64,000 nucleotides of DNA, from the NCBI GenBank assembly GCA_020746835.1, contig JAGPNK010000032.1, positions 124,001 through 188,000 of the forward strand. Direction: 5' to 3'. How positions within the stretch are numbered: the first letter of the stretch is position 1; every line of letters begins with the position of its first letter. The DNA comes from Stachybotrys elegans. Lineage: Eukaryota; Ascomycota; Sordariomycetes; Hypocreales; Stachybotryaceae. A model generated the notes under the pieces. That model ran no database searches. It had not been told where the DNA came from and saw only the letters and a list, made by a program, of their open reading frames with translations. This document shows positions 21,909 to 33,386 of the stretch, one piece after another. Position numbers and translations under genes: made by a program.

Positions 21909-23289
21909 ATGAGCAGCCCACCAGCAGCAGACCCATCCATTGAGGCTGTGAGCTATTACCCTGGTCGTTTAGCACGTGTAGGCGCTAATGGCGAGTGGAT
22001 AGGATCCAGACCTAGACGATAATGACTCGGGCGTAGATGATGCCTCGAGGTATGTCAAAAGATCGCCAAGAGACAATTGCTCATGGATATCAGCCGCGAA
22101 GAATCGACCGCATCTATTACCTCGACCCTTCTCGAGTACCGAAGAATTCGCGGGAGGACCTACCAGGCCTCTAAAACGACCGAATATTGGTAGAATTATT
22201 AGTGGCAGTGCTAATCGACACGTGCTAACACTAGAACAGGGCGCCAAATGATGCTAAGCACCTGGAAGCATTCGATGTCGCGTACGTAGTTGATCATTAC
22301 TGGATAGATGATTGCTGACATCTGCAGCCATCAATGGCTTACCATGATGTTGGACGACAAACTGGTTGCTGCCCCAATTAATGGCAATCCGCAGGTATTT
22401 TACCATGCTCTTCTCCACAGCCCTGTTATTGATTTGATCCAGAAAGTTCTCGATGTGGGCACTGGGACAGGCATTTGGGCCATGTGCGTGAAGCCCTATG
22501 CCTCATGATCCCGTTCTAACAATCGACAGTGACTTTGCGGACGATTACCCCTCAACTGAGGTGATTGGAATCGACATTGCCCCCACTCAGCCATCCTGGG
22601 TGCCTCCGAATTTGCGCTTTGAAATCGAGGATGCGCAATTAGACTGGACATTTGAACCAGAATCCTTTGACTTCATTCACATCCGATACATGCATGGCGC
22701 ATTTCAGGATTGGCCCAAATTTTATGATGAGGTGTTCAAGGCATTGAAGCCGGGTGGGTGGTTTCAGCACATTGAGCCTGACATTGAGATGCGCTCTGAG
22801 GACCCCAACCTCCCAATCGGCCATGATCAGTACGTCAACGATCCACCCTGTTATCAGAGCTGACAGTCGCAGCATCTACAAGAAGTGGGCACAGTTATTC
22901 TATGATGCCGGGGACAAGCTAGGGCGGACATTCCGAGTCACGGAGCAGATGGGAAAGTGGCCCCAAGATGCTGGCTTCTCTAACATCACGCATAAGATCC
23001 ACAAGGTGCCGCTGAACCCTTGGCCAAAAGACAAGCGCCTGAAGGAACAAGGCCAGTTCTGCAGCCTCTACATGGACATGAGCTTGGATGGCTTTGTCAA
23101 CTTCCCTGTTGGACAGATCCTCGGTTGGAGTCAGGAAGAACTGCAGGTTCTGATTGCGCAATTCCGCAGCGCCATCCGCAGCTCAAAGACCCTTCCGGTC
23201 GCGTACATGTATGTTCGCGCGTCCATTCCTCCAGACCCGACTGACAGCATGTTAGGCATTGTGTATATGGTCAGAAGCCGGAGAAATGA
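21909..23289 (+). CDS. LaeA-like class I methyltransferase
   Basis: S-adenosylmethionine-dependent methyltransferase of the fungal LaeA-like group, 333 aa after joining nine exons: 21909-21947, 22003-22049, 22094-22189, 22240-22281, 22328-22394, 22443-22483, 22530-22829, 22873-23208, 23256-23289. The sum (1002 nt) is in frame. The product reads DPDLDDNDSGVDDAS, STLLEYRRIRGRTYQA, YWAPNDAKHLEAFDVAHQWL, then SAM motif I [20 protein letters not shown] and GIDIAPTQPSWVPPN. It ends VYGQKPEK, which requires splicing out 23209-23255; the unspliced frame gives an atypical tail. LaeA itself is a global regulator, whereas many relatives act on small molecules or are uncharacterised. It sits next to a regulator and a transporter. 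No lesion was found despite the retrotransposon 305 bp downstream. Confidence 0.9.
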
Positions 23290-23594
23290 TCAGACGATCA
23301 CGCCACTGAAGATTTCGAAGCCAGACGTAGTCTGCCACGTCTGATACTCGAAGCCATCATCGTTCAAGGCCTGTTGTATGACGGGGGCGGTGGTGGGTGG
23401 CTACAATTGTCGTTACGTATTCGTTCTAGCTCGTCGCTTAAATCATACACAAACCACCCACCATGATTCAAAGCCAAAGATCATATTAACAATAGTTGTC
23501 AGATACACGGGTTGAAGGCTTGCCTATAGGATCCTTTTGCTTTCGGCCGGTATGAATACATATCGTGCTAAGTCAACATGAACGTGTGCTTTAC
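23290..23594. other. Spacer between methyltransferase and retrotransposon
   Basis: Normal base composition; ends with the left target-site copy TTTAC at 23590-23594. Confidence 0.4.
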
Positions 23595-23768
23595 TAGTGA
23601 AATTGGCAGCAGGGCCGCTACCGCAGCCCTAATTGATACAAACGGATAAACCATTTATCCACTTATTAGATAGCTTAGGGCCTACAGCCCCTTTTCTCTT
23701 TTATAGAAATCAAGCCTTTATATATTTATCTATACTATTATATAGATTAATATATATTTAATTTATTA
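23595..23768 (+). repeat. Left LTR (174 bp)
   Basis: Starts TAGTGAAATT and ends ATTTATTA. The outer half retains normal composition, while the inner half is nearly all A/T, marking where RIP fades out. It matches the right LTR and the solo LTR at 50253-50427. Confidence 0.9.
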
Positions 23769-26700
23769 GTTATAAGCCTAAAAAAAGTTATTATATATTT
23801 TCTATAACTTTTACTATACTTTAATTAATAGTAAAAGGCTTTAATTACTTAGCTTAGTAAGTTAAAAGTATACTATTACTACTTTACCTATTATAAATAG
23901 CTATATTACTATTAAAAATAATTATTTTAATACTTCCTTTATAGTAGAATAAGTAGTTTATAATACTAAAGTTATAAATAAAGGCCTAGAGAATATAAAA
24001 TACTATTAATCTAAATCTCTTTAAATAGCTAATACCTTCTATATCTACTATATTAGAATTAAATATATTTAGTATATTAAATAATACTACTATTTACTAA
24101 TTTAAAACTCTAGAAATTAATTTTTAATATCTAAGCTATAGAAAGTTCTAGAAATACTACTTAAGGCTTTAAAAATATAACTAATAAGTAAAACAAAGCT
24201 ATAAAAGAAGCTTAAAGTAGTAATATATAATTAAATTAATAAAATAGTTAATAAAATATATATATTTCTTATTTATAATAAGTTAAATCTTAAAAAGCTA
24301 AAGGAATATACTATTATTAAACTAGTTTATAAAATTAAAGTAGAGTTTAAGCCTTTTTATAATAAGCTTATTAATTAAATATAAAAGAAATACTATATTA
24401 TACTTAGAAAAGTAAGGAATAATAGTATTAAGCCTTAGAACTAACTATATAATTAAATAAAGGTTTATTATATTATAAAGTACTATAAAGTACTAAAAGT
24501 AAAAGAAAACATTACTATAAAGGACTTTATTAATATAGTATAGTAATATATTACTATATAGTAAGTAGAATACTATTTTAATAATATAAACCAATAGATT
24601 ATTAATTTAATATATATAAAGCTTACTTTACTATAACTATAATAAAATCTTATACTCTATTTAAACTAATAGCTATAATATATAGAAAGGGATATTATAT
24701 TTACTACCTTTAGAAATAGCTTATAGTAAGATTAATTACCTACTTTATACCTCTATAAATAATAATACTAATAGTTACTTAAGACCTATAGTACTATTAA
24801 ATATACTTTTATAAAATAAATAAATAAACTAATAAAAATCCCTAGTATAAAAAGTATTAAATATATTAAAAAAACACTTATATATCCTAACTAAAAAGAG
24901 CTTTATACTAAGCTAACTAGTAAAGAATAATATAAAAGTATAAGCTCTAAGTAGGCTAGTAATACTATAAAGCTTCTAGAATAGCTAAATTTAATAACTA
25001 TAGTTATTATAGAAAAAGACCTTAAAGAGCTTATAGTTAAAAAGTAGTTCTAAAGGGTATTTACTACTATAGTAAGTATTTAAACTATAATAGCTAAAAG
25101 TATAGTTTTTAATAACTGTAGGTTAATATATATTATTAACTTAATATATCTCCTTAAGTCTAAAAGCTTTTACTTTATAAAAACTAATAAATATATTAAT
25201 ATAGACTTAAAGGTAAAAAGGATTAGTAAATATAATACTTATATACTATATAAAATTACTAACTTATTAAGGGATACTTAAACTATAAATATTATACTAA
25301 AGAATATTATATTAATTAAAGGCTTCTATATTAATATATATTTAAAAAGACTATTAAACTAAAAAATAAAAGTATAGTTCTATAGCTTTAATTACTCTCT
25401 ATACTTTAAAAACCTAGAGAATAGCTTATTACTAATATAATATAAAAGTAAAATAAACATTATATTCTTTAAATATAAGTTATTATACTTTTATCTATAC
25501 CTTTCCCTACTTAGGTCTATAATAATATAGAATTTAAAAACTATTTTCCTATTTATTTCTATACTATAAGTATATAAATAGCATTATAAACCAAGTAGTA
25601 ATCTTATAAAAAAAAAACAAAATACTACTATATTATAGTATCTATAATTAGAATATATTAGTTCCTAAGCTCTAGAATCCCTTATTAAGTATATCTATAA
25701 TATTAAAATTAAAGGAATCTTCTATATTAACTATAAGGCCTATATACTAAGTACTATATAATATATAGTCTTATATAGAACCTTAGATAATATAGCTATA
25801 AGGTCTTTTTAATATATTATATAGAATCTATAAAACTATAAAAAAGACTATAATAGATATTACTAGCTTTTAATAATTAAAAACAAATTCTTAAAATAGA
25901 TTTATATTATTTCTCTACTTAATAAAGTATAAAGAACTATTTTTAATATATTATTTAATTTTAAAAGGTATATATAGTAGTGGTTCTATATTATAATTTA
26001 CTTTCTAAAATTAAATAATAAAGTAGCTATTCTCTTAATATAAAACTACTTAGTCTATTAGTACTAAGTAAATAATAATAATATAATTATAGAGGCTATA
26101 CTTATAAATACCTATAAGTTAAATAAAAATATAGAATATACTAGCAAGCTTATAATACTTAAATTAATAGCTATACTTTTAGTAGTAAATTTACTACTAG
26201 AGCTATAGTCTAAAAGTATATAAATAGTAGCTTAACTACTTAATATAACTTTAAGGCAGTATAAAAAAGAGAAGTCCCTACTATAAGTTCTATATAAATA
26301 GTTTAAAATAGTTATACTACTTTAAATAAAAAAGCTTATAGTAAACCTATAGTCTAATTAGACTAGTATTTATATATATAGCTATAGAGTATATATTCTA
26401 TTATTAAATAGAAAAATAGACTATAATAGGCAAATATATAAAATAAGGCCTAAAGAGTAAATTAATTATTTTATAAACTATAATATAAATAATATATACT
26501 AGATTTAAATACTCTTACTTAAAAAGGTTATTTATATATATAATATAATATTTAATAAATATATCTTCTATAACCTAAAGCTTAAATAAGTAAAGAAATA
26601 GTATATTACTAAGCTTAAGAGTATTATAATATATTTTAAAACTAGTAATAGTAATATAAATAAAAAATAATAAAACCAAGTATAGAGTATATAAATAACC

Positions 26701-29700
26701 TACTAAAAGAGTTAATTAAGTATTTAAACTTAGAGATAAAAGTACTATAGCTTAAAGAAAATACTATAGCTATATATAATAAACTTACTAAAGTAGCTCT
26801 TAAACTTTAAATACTATAATTAATATTTAAGCTAAAAAACCATATTTAATAGTTAGTTAGATATACTTAATAGAGTATTTAACCTTTTCTATTAAATTAT
26901 AATAGTATAAAAAAAACTATAAAAAAGAATTATTAATATAATATATATTAACTAAAACCTAAAGAATATAAAATTAAATAAATAAAAGTATATAATATTT
27001 TTAATAAAGCTTTTAATTAAAGTTATCTCTATACTTAATAAATATATAAAAGTAAACTAAAGATTTAAAAGTAAATAGCTAAGCTACTTAAAAAACTTAA
27101 TATTTATATAAAATAAAAGAATATACTTTAAAAAGTAAATTCTAAATAGACTATAGTAAGTTCTAAAATACTAATAACTACTATAAAGCCTTAAAAATAT
27201 AAAAAAATATACTAACTACTAAATCTATATATAAACTAATAAAGGTTTAGTTATTAAGGCCTAGTAAAGTATAAAGAGATAAATAGAACCTAAAGGTTAT
27301 AAAGTTAGAATTATACTTTAAAAAGTAAATATATACTATAATTAAATAGAAACTAAATTTCTATAATATAATAATTAAAATAGATAAAAAAGCTCTATTT
27401 ATAACCCTTATTTACTTAAAGAATAACCTTATAATTAAAAACCTTAAGTTACTAAAACTATTACTTACTATACTAAAAGTAATACTTAAGTCTAAAGTAG
27501 CTTACTCTAGTAAAATAGTAAATATAATAAAAAGTATTTATATATATAACCTAACTAAAAAGAAACTATAAAACTAAAAAAAGCTAGTTAATTACTTACT
27601 CTATATATAGTTTAAAATAAAAGCATAAAATAAAATAAATATATTATATAAATAGAATATTTAAAAAGAAATACTATACTTAGAAACTATAAAAGTATTA
27701 CTTCTATTAAAATAGATATTTAATTATAAGTTTAATAAAAATAAATATTTTAACTATTATAAAGCCTATATTTATATATATAAAACCTATAGAAAAAGAA
27801 ATAAATTAATAATACCTATATAACTATACTTATAGTATATATATTTAAAGTAATAATTATACTTATAGTATACTTTAACCTTAAGATTAAATAATTTAAT
27901 ATTAAGAATATATACTTTAATACTAAACTTAATAAGTAAACTAACTTTATTTACTATAAGCTCTCTAATAGGTTTAAATACTCTAGGTTTATTATATAAC
28001 TTAGAAAAGTACTATATAGACTAAAGAAAGTACTAGCTTTATAATATATTAAGTTTACTACTATACTAATATAGCTTAAATTAAAAATAAGCTTAAAAAA
28101 CCCCTATCTTTTCTATATAAAGTACTAAAAGCTCTATATTATTTTCTTTATAAATAATATCTTACTTTTCTATTATAAGTATAACTAAGTAAAAATAAAT
28201 AGATTTATTAGTTTCTTTTTTAAAAAGTATAAATACTATAACTATAAGAATACTTAGTAATTTCTTAAAATCTAAATTATTAAAAACTAATAGTAGTATA
28301 AAATCTACCTTTTCTATACTATATATATTAATAAAATAGTAAAGAAATTTAAACTAAATAATTAAAATAACTATTCTATTATACTACTTATAGTAATAAA
28401 GCTTCTAAAATATAAAAGAATAGCTATACTAGCTTAAGTTAAGATATATTAAAAGCTTATAGATTCTCTACTCTATATAACAATTATAATTAGGGTAAAT
28501 ATAATATTTACTACTTTATTCTTATTAAGGTTCTTAACTAACCCTAGACTAAAGTATTTTAAAGTAATAAAAAAAGCTATTTACTATCTCTTTCTAATAA
28601 AGAAATATACTTTATACTTTAAAGAGATTAAGGAAATATAAGCTTTATTTATAGCTAGTAATACTTTCTATATAAATAATTTAAAAATACAGTACTTTTT
28701 ATAAAAATACCTTATTTTACTATTTAGTAAACTAATTATATAGAAAGCTATATACTAGTTAATAGTAATAACCTTAATAATAGAGACTAAGCTATTTATT
28801 TTATTAGAAATAGTAAGATAGATAGCCAGTCTATAATATTTATTCTATAAACTTAAGTTTAATCTATAAAAAAAGTTTAATATTAAGTATAATAATTAGT
28901 AAATAATTTAGCTTATACTTAGTTAGTATAAATAAATATAGACTTATCTATACTATATTAATATATATAATATATAGCTTAAAGAAAGAGCTATAGAGAG
29001 TACATTTAATATAATATTCCTACCTATAGTAAAAATACTAGTAAATAGCCTTATAAAAGCACTTCTAAAATAGTAATTTAAGCCTTTTTAAACTATACTT
29101 AATCTTATAAATATATTATAAAAATAATAATATAAAGATAGTAATAAATAAATTAATTAAAGTATAAAGCCTATAATAGTATAAAAATAACTATTTTAAC
29201 TAAATAAAAACTTTTTTACCTTCTTTTAATATTTATAGACCTTAGTCTAAGTAAATAAAAAGCTACTAGCTAGTAATAGTATAAATAAACTATTACTTAA
29301 AGGTATAATAGATATAGAGATAAAAAAGCTAAAAATCTTAAACTTATTATTTAGTAGTTTTAAATAAAGCTATAATAAATATAAAAGGTAAAAGGTAAGT
29401 TACTTTATTTATTAATATAAATATATAAAAAAGTAATACTATAATGTATATTAGGTTTTTACTATTATTAAAAATATAAATAAAATAATAAGTAAAAAGA
29501 TAAAAGTAAAATAGCTATTAAAGTTATTAGTATAAAGTATATAGTAAAGAAATAAAAAAGAGAATATACTAAAATATATAGTAATAATTACTTACTTTAT
29601 AAATAAAGTAATATAAACTATATTTAAAAGAGTTATAATATACTTTAAAAATACCTTTACTAGTAATTACTAATTATAAATAGTTTTTATAAAGTAGAGT

Positions 29701-30354
29701 TTAATAGTTTATACCTTTAGTAATAGAAATAGTAGTAGTAATAATAGTAAAAGTAATAGAAATAAATATAAATAGTAGTAGTAGTATTAATATAAAAGAA
29801 AAGGAAGAGTATAGTATAGAAAGAAAAACCCCTAAAGAGAGTAGCTATTTTAGGCCTTTTAAGCCTTAAGTTTAAAGTTTAAAACTATAACTAGTATAGT
29901 TCTTCCTTCTAGACTTTGCTTTATAAGTAAATAACCCTTAGTAACTAGTACTAAAAGATTAACTAGATTAAAGTATTTAATTAATAAGTATTTTATCTTT
30001 AGAGCTAAAGGCTATTTTAATAGCTTAAAGTATTATATTATATAGTATATAGATATATATAAAGTATATATCTATAAATAGATATATAATATAAAATAGG
30101 CCTTTATAAATAAAATTACTAAGTAAAGGGTACTTAAAGGTAATAGTAATATAGTAAGGTATAATAATAATAATAATTATAATTATAAAAGTATATATAG
30201 AGAGTAAATAGAGTACTAAAATTATATATATAGTAGCCCTTATATAGAGTAATTTACTCTATATTATATACTATTATTTATTAATACTATAATATAGAAT
30301 TGTAATATTTAACTCTATTATATAAATAGCCTTAATAATATTAAATAGAAAGTA

Positions 30355-30528
30355 TAGTAAAATTAATAGTAGAACTACTACTATAGCCCTAATTAATATA
30401 AATAAATAAACCATTTATCTACTTATTAAATAGCTTAGGGCCTATAGTCTCTTTTCTCTTTTATAGAAATCAAGCCTTTATATATTTGTCTATGCCATTG
30501 TATAGGTCAGTGTATACCTAATTTGTCA
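30355..30528 (+). repeat. Right LTR (174 bp)
   Basis: Starts TAGTAAAATT (RIP-altered) and ends AATTTGTCA. The inner half is mutated and the last 40 bp are nearly unmutated, the mirror image of the left LTR. Confidence 0.9.
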
Positions 30529-30845
30529 TTTACTTCAAATGTTTCAGAGTGTCTCGACTCGTGCGCTTGACATTTGCATCTTCAGACCACCATACATGAC
30601 AAACACGCCAGAGCCGAAAACGAGAAGTTGACTAATTGTTGCGACTTTGAGCGGCGCTTGGTACTGATACCATGACTCTGCCCGGCCGAGGGCCGTCGTT
30701 GTTACGGATGGCACGGTTCTTGGTGGGATTCAATGATGAGATCTCGGCAGAGGTTGTTAATGATAATACTTAAAAACATTCTCTTTTATACCAAAGGAAT
30801 AAACACATTTCCCTTATTAATTTAGATACTAGTAAGCCTCTAGGC
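30529..30845. other. Spacer between retrotransposon and FAD monooxygenase
   Basis: Begins with the right target-site copy TTTAC (30529-30533) and returns to normal composition at once. No gene seen. Confidence 0.4.
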
Positions 30846-32211
30846 TTAAAAAGATGGAGGCTGATTCTCCCATGGCACTTGAACTAGTCTATCCTTAAAG
30901 GGGACAAAAGATAGTATCTGCCCCCTCTTGATAAACTTGCCAAAGCGATCCACAATCATGTCTATCCCGATCCAAGGGTTAATGATGCGATCGAAGAACC
31001 ATGCTGACCACGTCTCCCACGTCACAGTGCGTATCATGGCTCTGCCCACATCATAGAGCCCATTCGTTTCCCGGCTCCGAAGTTGTTGGTATCGCATGAA
31101 TGCTTGGTCAATAGCTGCCGTACTTGGTCGAGGCTCAGACTGTAGCAGAGAGTGTAGCTCATTAGCCAGTACAGTGACGGAGTGGATGCCCATGTTAAGG
31201 CCCCAGCCCGTCACAGACGTCAGTTTATGAGCAGCATCGCTCGCAATGGCAACCCGCCCATCATACCACTTATCACAGTAACCCTCCTCCTGATCCACTA
31301 TGACAGCTGTCTTTTTCAATGTGAGCTGCCAGATGTTCTTGAAAGGAACGCCGGGCGCAACCATAATCTCTGAGAGCTCTTGGGCTAGATCATCGCGCTC
31401 TTCTTCGGAGTATCTCCGTCTCTCTGCCGTGTTTGGCACGGGTCGCAGGACAATAAAATGGCCCGAGTTCTGACCAATCATCATTTGCGAAACGATACCG
31501 GCTGCGCGAGACTGATAGAGAGTGCCAGGCCTCAGTCCTGCATTAGAGGACAACTGTCCGTAAAGGCCTCGATAGGTAGATAGCATTGGCCTTGTATCTG
31601 GCGGTGATTGTGCAATTCGCTGCATGATCTGTCTAGTTTTGCTGTGAACCCCATCGACGCCAACGACTATCGAGCCATCGACCGCGCTGCCGTCACGAAG
31701 GAAGACCTTGACGCGGTCATCGTAGCTCTCGACGTCGATGACGGTTACGTTTGTCTTGATTCGTGTCTCCTTGTCGATCTCGGGGAGATTCTCGTAGAGC
31801 AGTGCGACGAGCTGCATCCGGGAGAATGCAGCCATAGGATAAGCATGACTGGAAGTCGTCAGCGACGGAAGCGACAGAAATGAGACAATGGTCATTAGCA
31901 TACTTCTTCCCAATCACTTCCCATAACGAACTTGTCTTGATTTCCCGGCCGTTGTGTACCAAGAGATCACTCTGGTACAGCATATCGGCCAGATAGTCGC
32001 CTGCCTTTTCCCACAGTCCTAGCTGGTCAAGCAGTCTGATTGTCTGCGGATATACAAGAGTGCCAGCGCCTTGGTGTCGGACGACGGCGTCGTGCTGCTC
32101 GAGGATCACGTAGTCGATTCCGGCGCGGGAGAGCGCATGGGCCAAGAACAGGCCCACAGGTCCCGCCCCCACGATGACGACGCGGAATGGACTCACTGTT
32201 GACTCGGCCAT
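30846..32211 (-). CDS. FAD-dependent monooxygenase, PaxM-like
   Basis: 436-aa flavoprotein monooxygenase. Two exons (32211-31904 and 31848-30846) with a 55-bp intron join in frame (VIGK-NHAYPMAAFSRMQL). The N-terminus has the Rossmann dinucleotide motif VVIVGAGPVGLFLAHAL followed by the acidic VILEQHD. The DG motif is VVGVDGVHSKTRQ, and the second FAD contact reads ASDAAHKLTSVTGWGLNMGI, where most relatives have GDAAHK. The GWGLNMGI block and overall layout resemble the PaxM/AusM group that epoxidises prenylated indole or meroterpenoid intermediates. No prenyltransferase or terpene cyclase is recognisable next to it, so the pathway is open. It ends 317 bp from the RIP-degraded retrotransposon. 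Confidence 0.88.
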
Positions 32212-33386
32212 CGTGGTTGCTTGTGCGGTGGAATTGAGGACGAGGTCGACTTTGGGGTTGGTCTTGGTGGGCGATGGAGGGCAATGAAGGTGGTGTGCAA
32301 CCTGTCAGCGATCAGGGTGGGAGGAGGACCCTTTATATCTGTGTGCGTCACACAGGAATCGGTTGCTGTTGGTCTGCGAGGTGGTATTGTTGGTGCAGCC
32401 TCCAATTCTGCCGCCCGCATACTCCTACACTTAATGGGACAAAATCCACCACCCCCGATGCGGGGCGGTCGAACGGAATTTCGACTGATGATGGAATTGA
32501 CTGGAGACAACGCGTTACACGGGAAGGCTTTTCTGACGTGGTCGAATTTTAGAAGAGCCCGATTGGTGCAGCGACTGTCTTTACCGCGTCAAGACGTCCT
32601 GAGGTCTTGTCAGAACAGCCAGCCATGACCTATACTCTGGTCATCGGGAGAAGTCAGTACCAAGAAAATCTGGCGAGTATCTTGACAGCCAAGATGCAAT
32701 CTGTATCCCTTGTATGCCAGACACACTATCTCGACAGTCTCAGTACCATAAGCGAAGACTCTCGGCGCACGCTCATCTTTATCCCGGAGATTGAACGACC
32801 GCTGCTTGAGATATATAGCCATCAGCATACTCGAGTCTTCGAGCTGGCCTAGTTTCAGCGCTGGGCGTGCTTTGGCACAGGACGTGAGAAGGGCGGATTG
32901 CTACCGCCTTCCCTTACCATGGTCGACGGACTGGCGCGGGTGCTCTGTTCTCGAGTATGTGGGATTTCCCGTTCGTGTGCCCCAATGGGATACAGACCAG
33001 TGACTTCGAGGAGGCCCCCTCTGACGATAAAGACAATATCAGATCAATAGATAACAATTGGTTAGAAAATCTCGTGGCTGCGGCGGATGTCAAAGTTTTC
33101 CAGCCATTGCTCCTGTGAATGTCAGCAAAAGTCGTACATTCTCACACATCGGGAATTTCTGCCTGAGCTGAACTTTAGGCTATGCCGAATTTCCCGACAT
33201 GCTGCCCAATTGCATGAAGAATGAGGGAAATCCGGCTCAAATGCGGAGAAGCGAGTACAGCTGGAGAAACACGGATATATAAATCCCCAGCGACCATCAC
33301 TACTACCTTGCTTCTGCTTGCTCATCACCTCTAGCATTATCCACCTTTTTGTAGTAAGATTGAAACTACGGTGATTATCTACATCT
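32212..33386. other. Divergent intergenic region with dispersed repeat
   Basis: 1.2 kb between the divergent FAD monooxygenase and the TPR/TIR-like gene. It contains repeat copy 2 (32956-33038, minus orientation) and a short imperfect hairpin near 33152-33200 (CGGGAATTTC / GAATTTCCCG). Small open frames here have no recognisable content. Confidence 0.4.
32956..33038 (-). repeat. Dispersed repeat family, copy 2
   Basis: Reverse complement matches 5624-5706 with only a few mismatches over 80 bp. The end TATGTGGGATTTCCC may be an element terminus. Confidence 0.6.

Larger units (their letters stand above)
23595..30528. mobile_element. Full-length RIP-degraded LTR retrotransposon, probably Ty1/copia
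   Basis: A 6934-bp element bounded by two 174-bp LTRs (23595-23768, 30355-30528) and flanked by the identical 5-bp target duplication TTTAC (23590-23594 and 30529-30533). The interior is extremely AT-rich and stop-filled. Near 28150 the translation reads FFINNILLF, matching the reverse-transcriptase catalytic box in which the two Asp codons GAT have become AAT. About 115 bp on, FLKI...IIKN resembles the copia-type FLGI..R segment. The plus strand is thus the coding sense. All visible changes are G-to-A or C-to-T. The element is dead by RIP; copia assignment rests on these two motifs and is tentative. Confidence 0.85.

Noticed and set aside
23200..23344. Unspliced C-terminus of the LaeA-like methyltransferase ending at 23344
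   Set aside because: Splicing 23209-23255 gives the family ending VYGQKPEK; the read-through tail does not match.
23769..30354. CRISPR-like or satellite array in the AT-rich island
   Set aside because: Low complexity comes from RIP; no regular repeat unit or spacer pattern is present, and LTRs with a target duplication bound the region.
30846..32211. FAD monooxygenase split into two genes
   Set aside because: The two open frames join through a 55-bp intron to an in-frame 436-aa protein.
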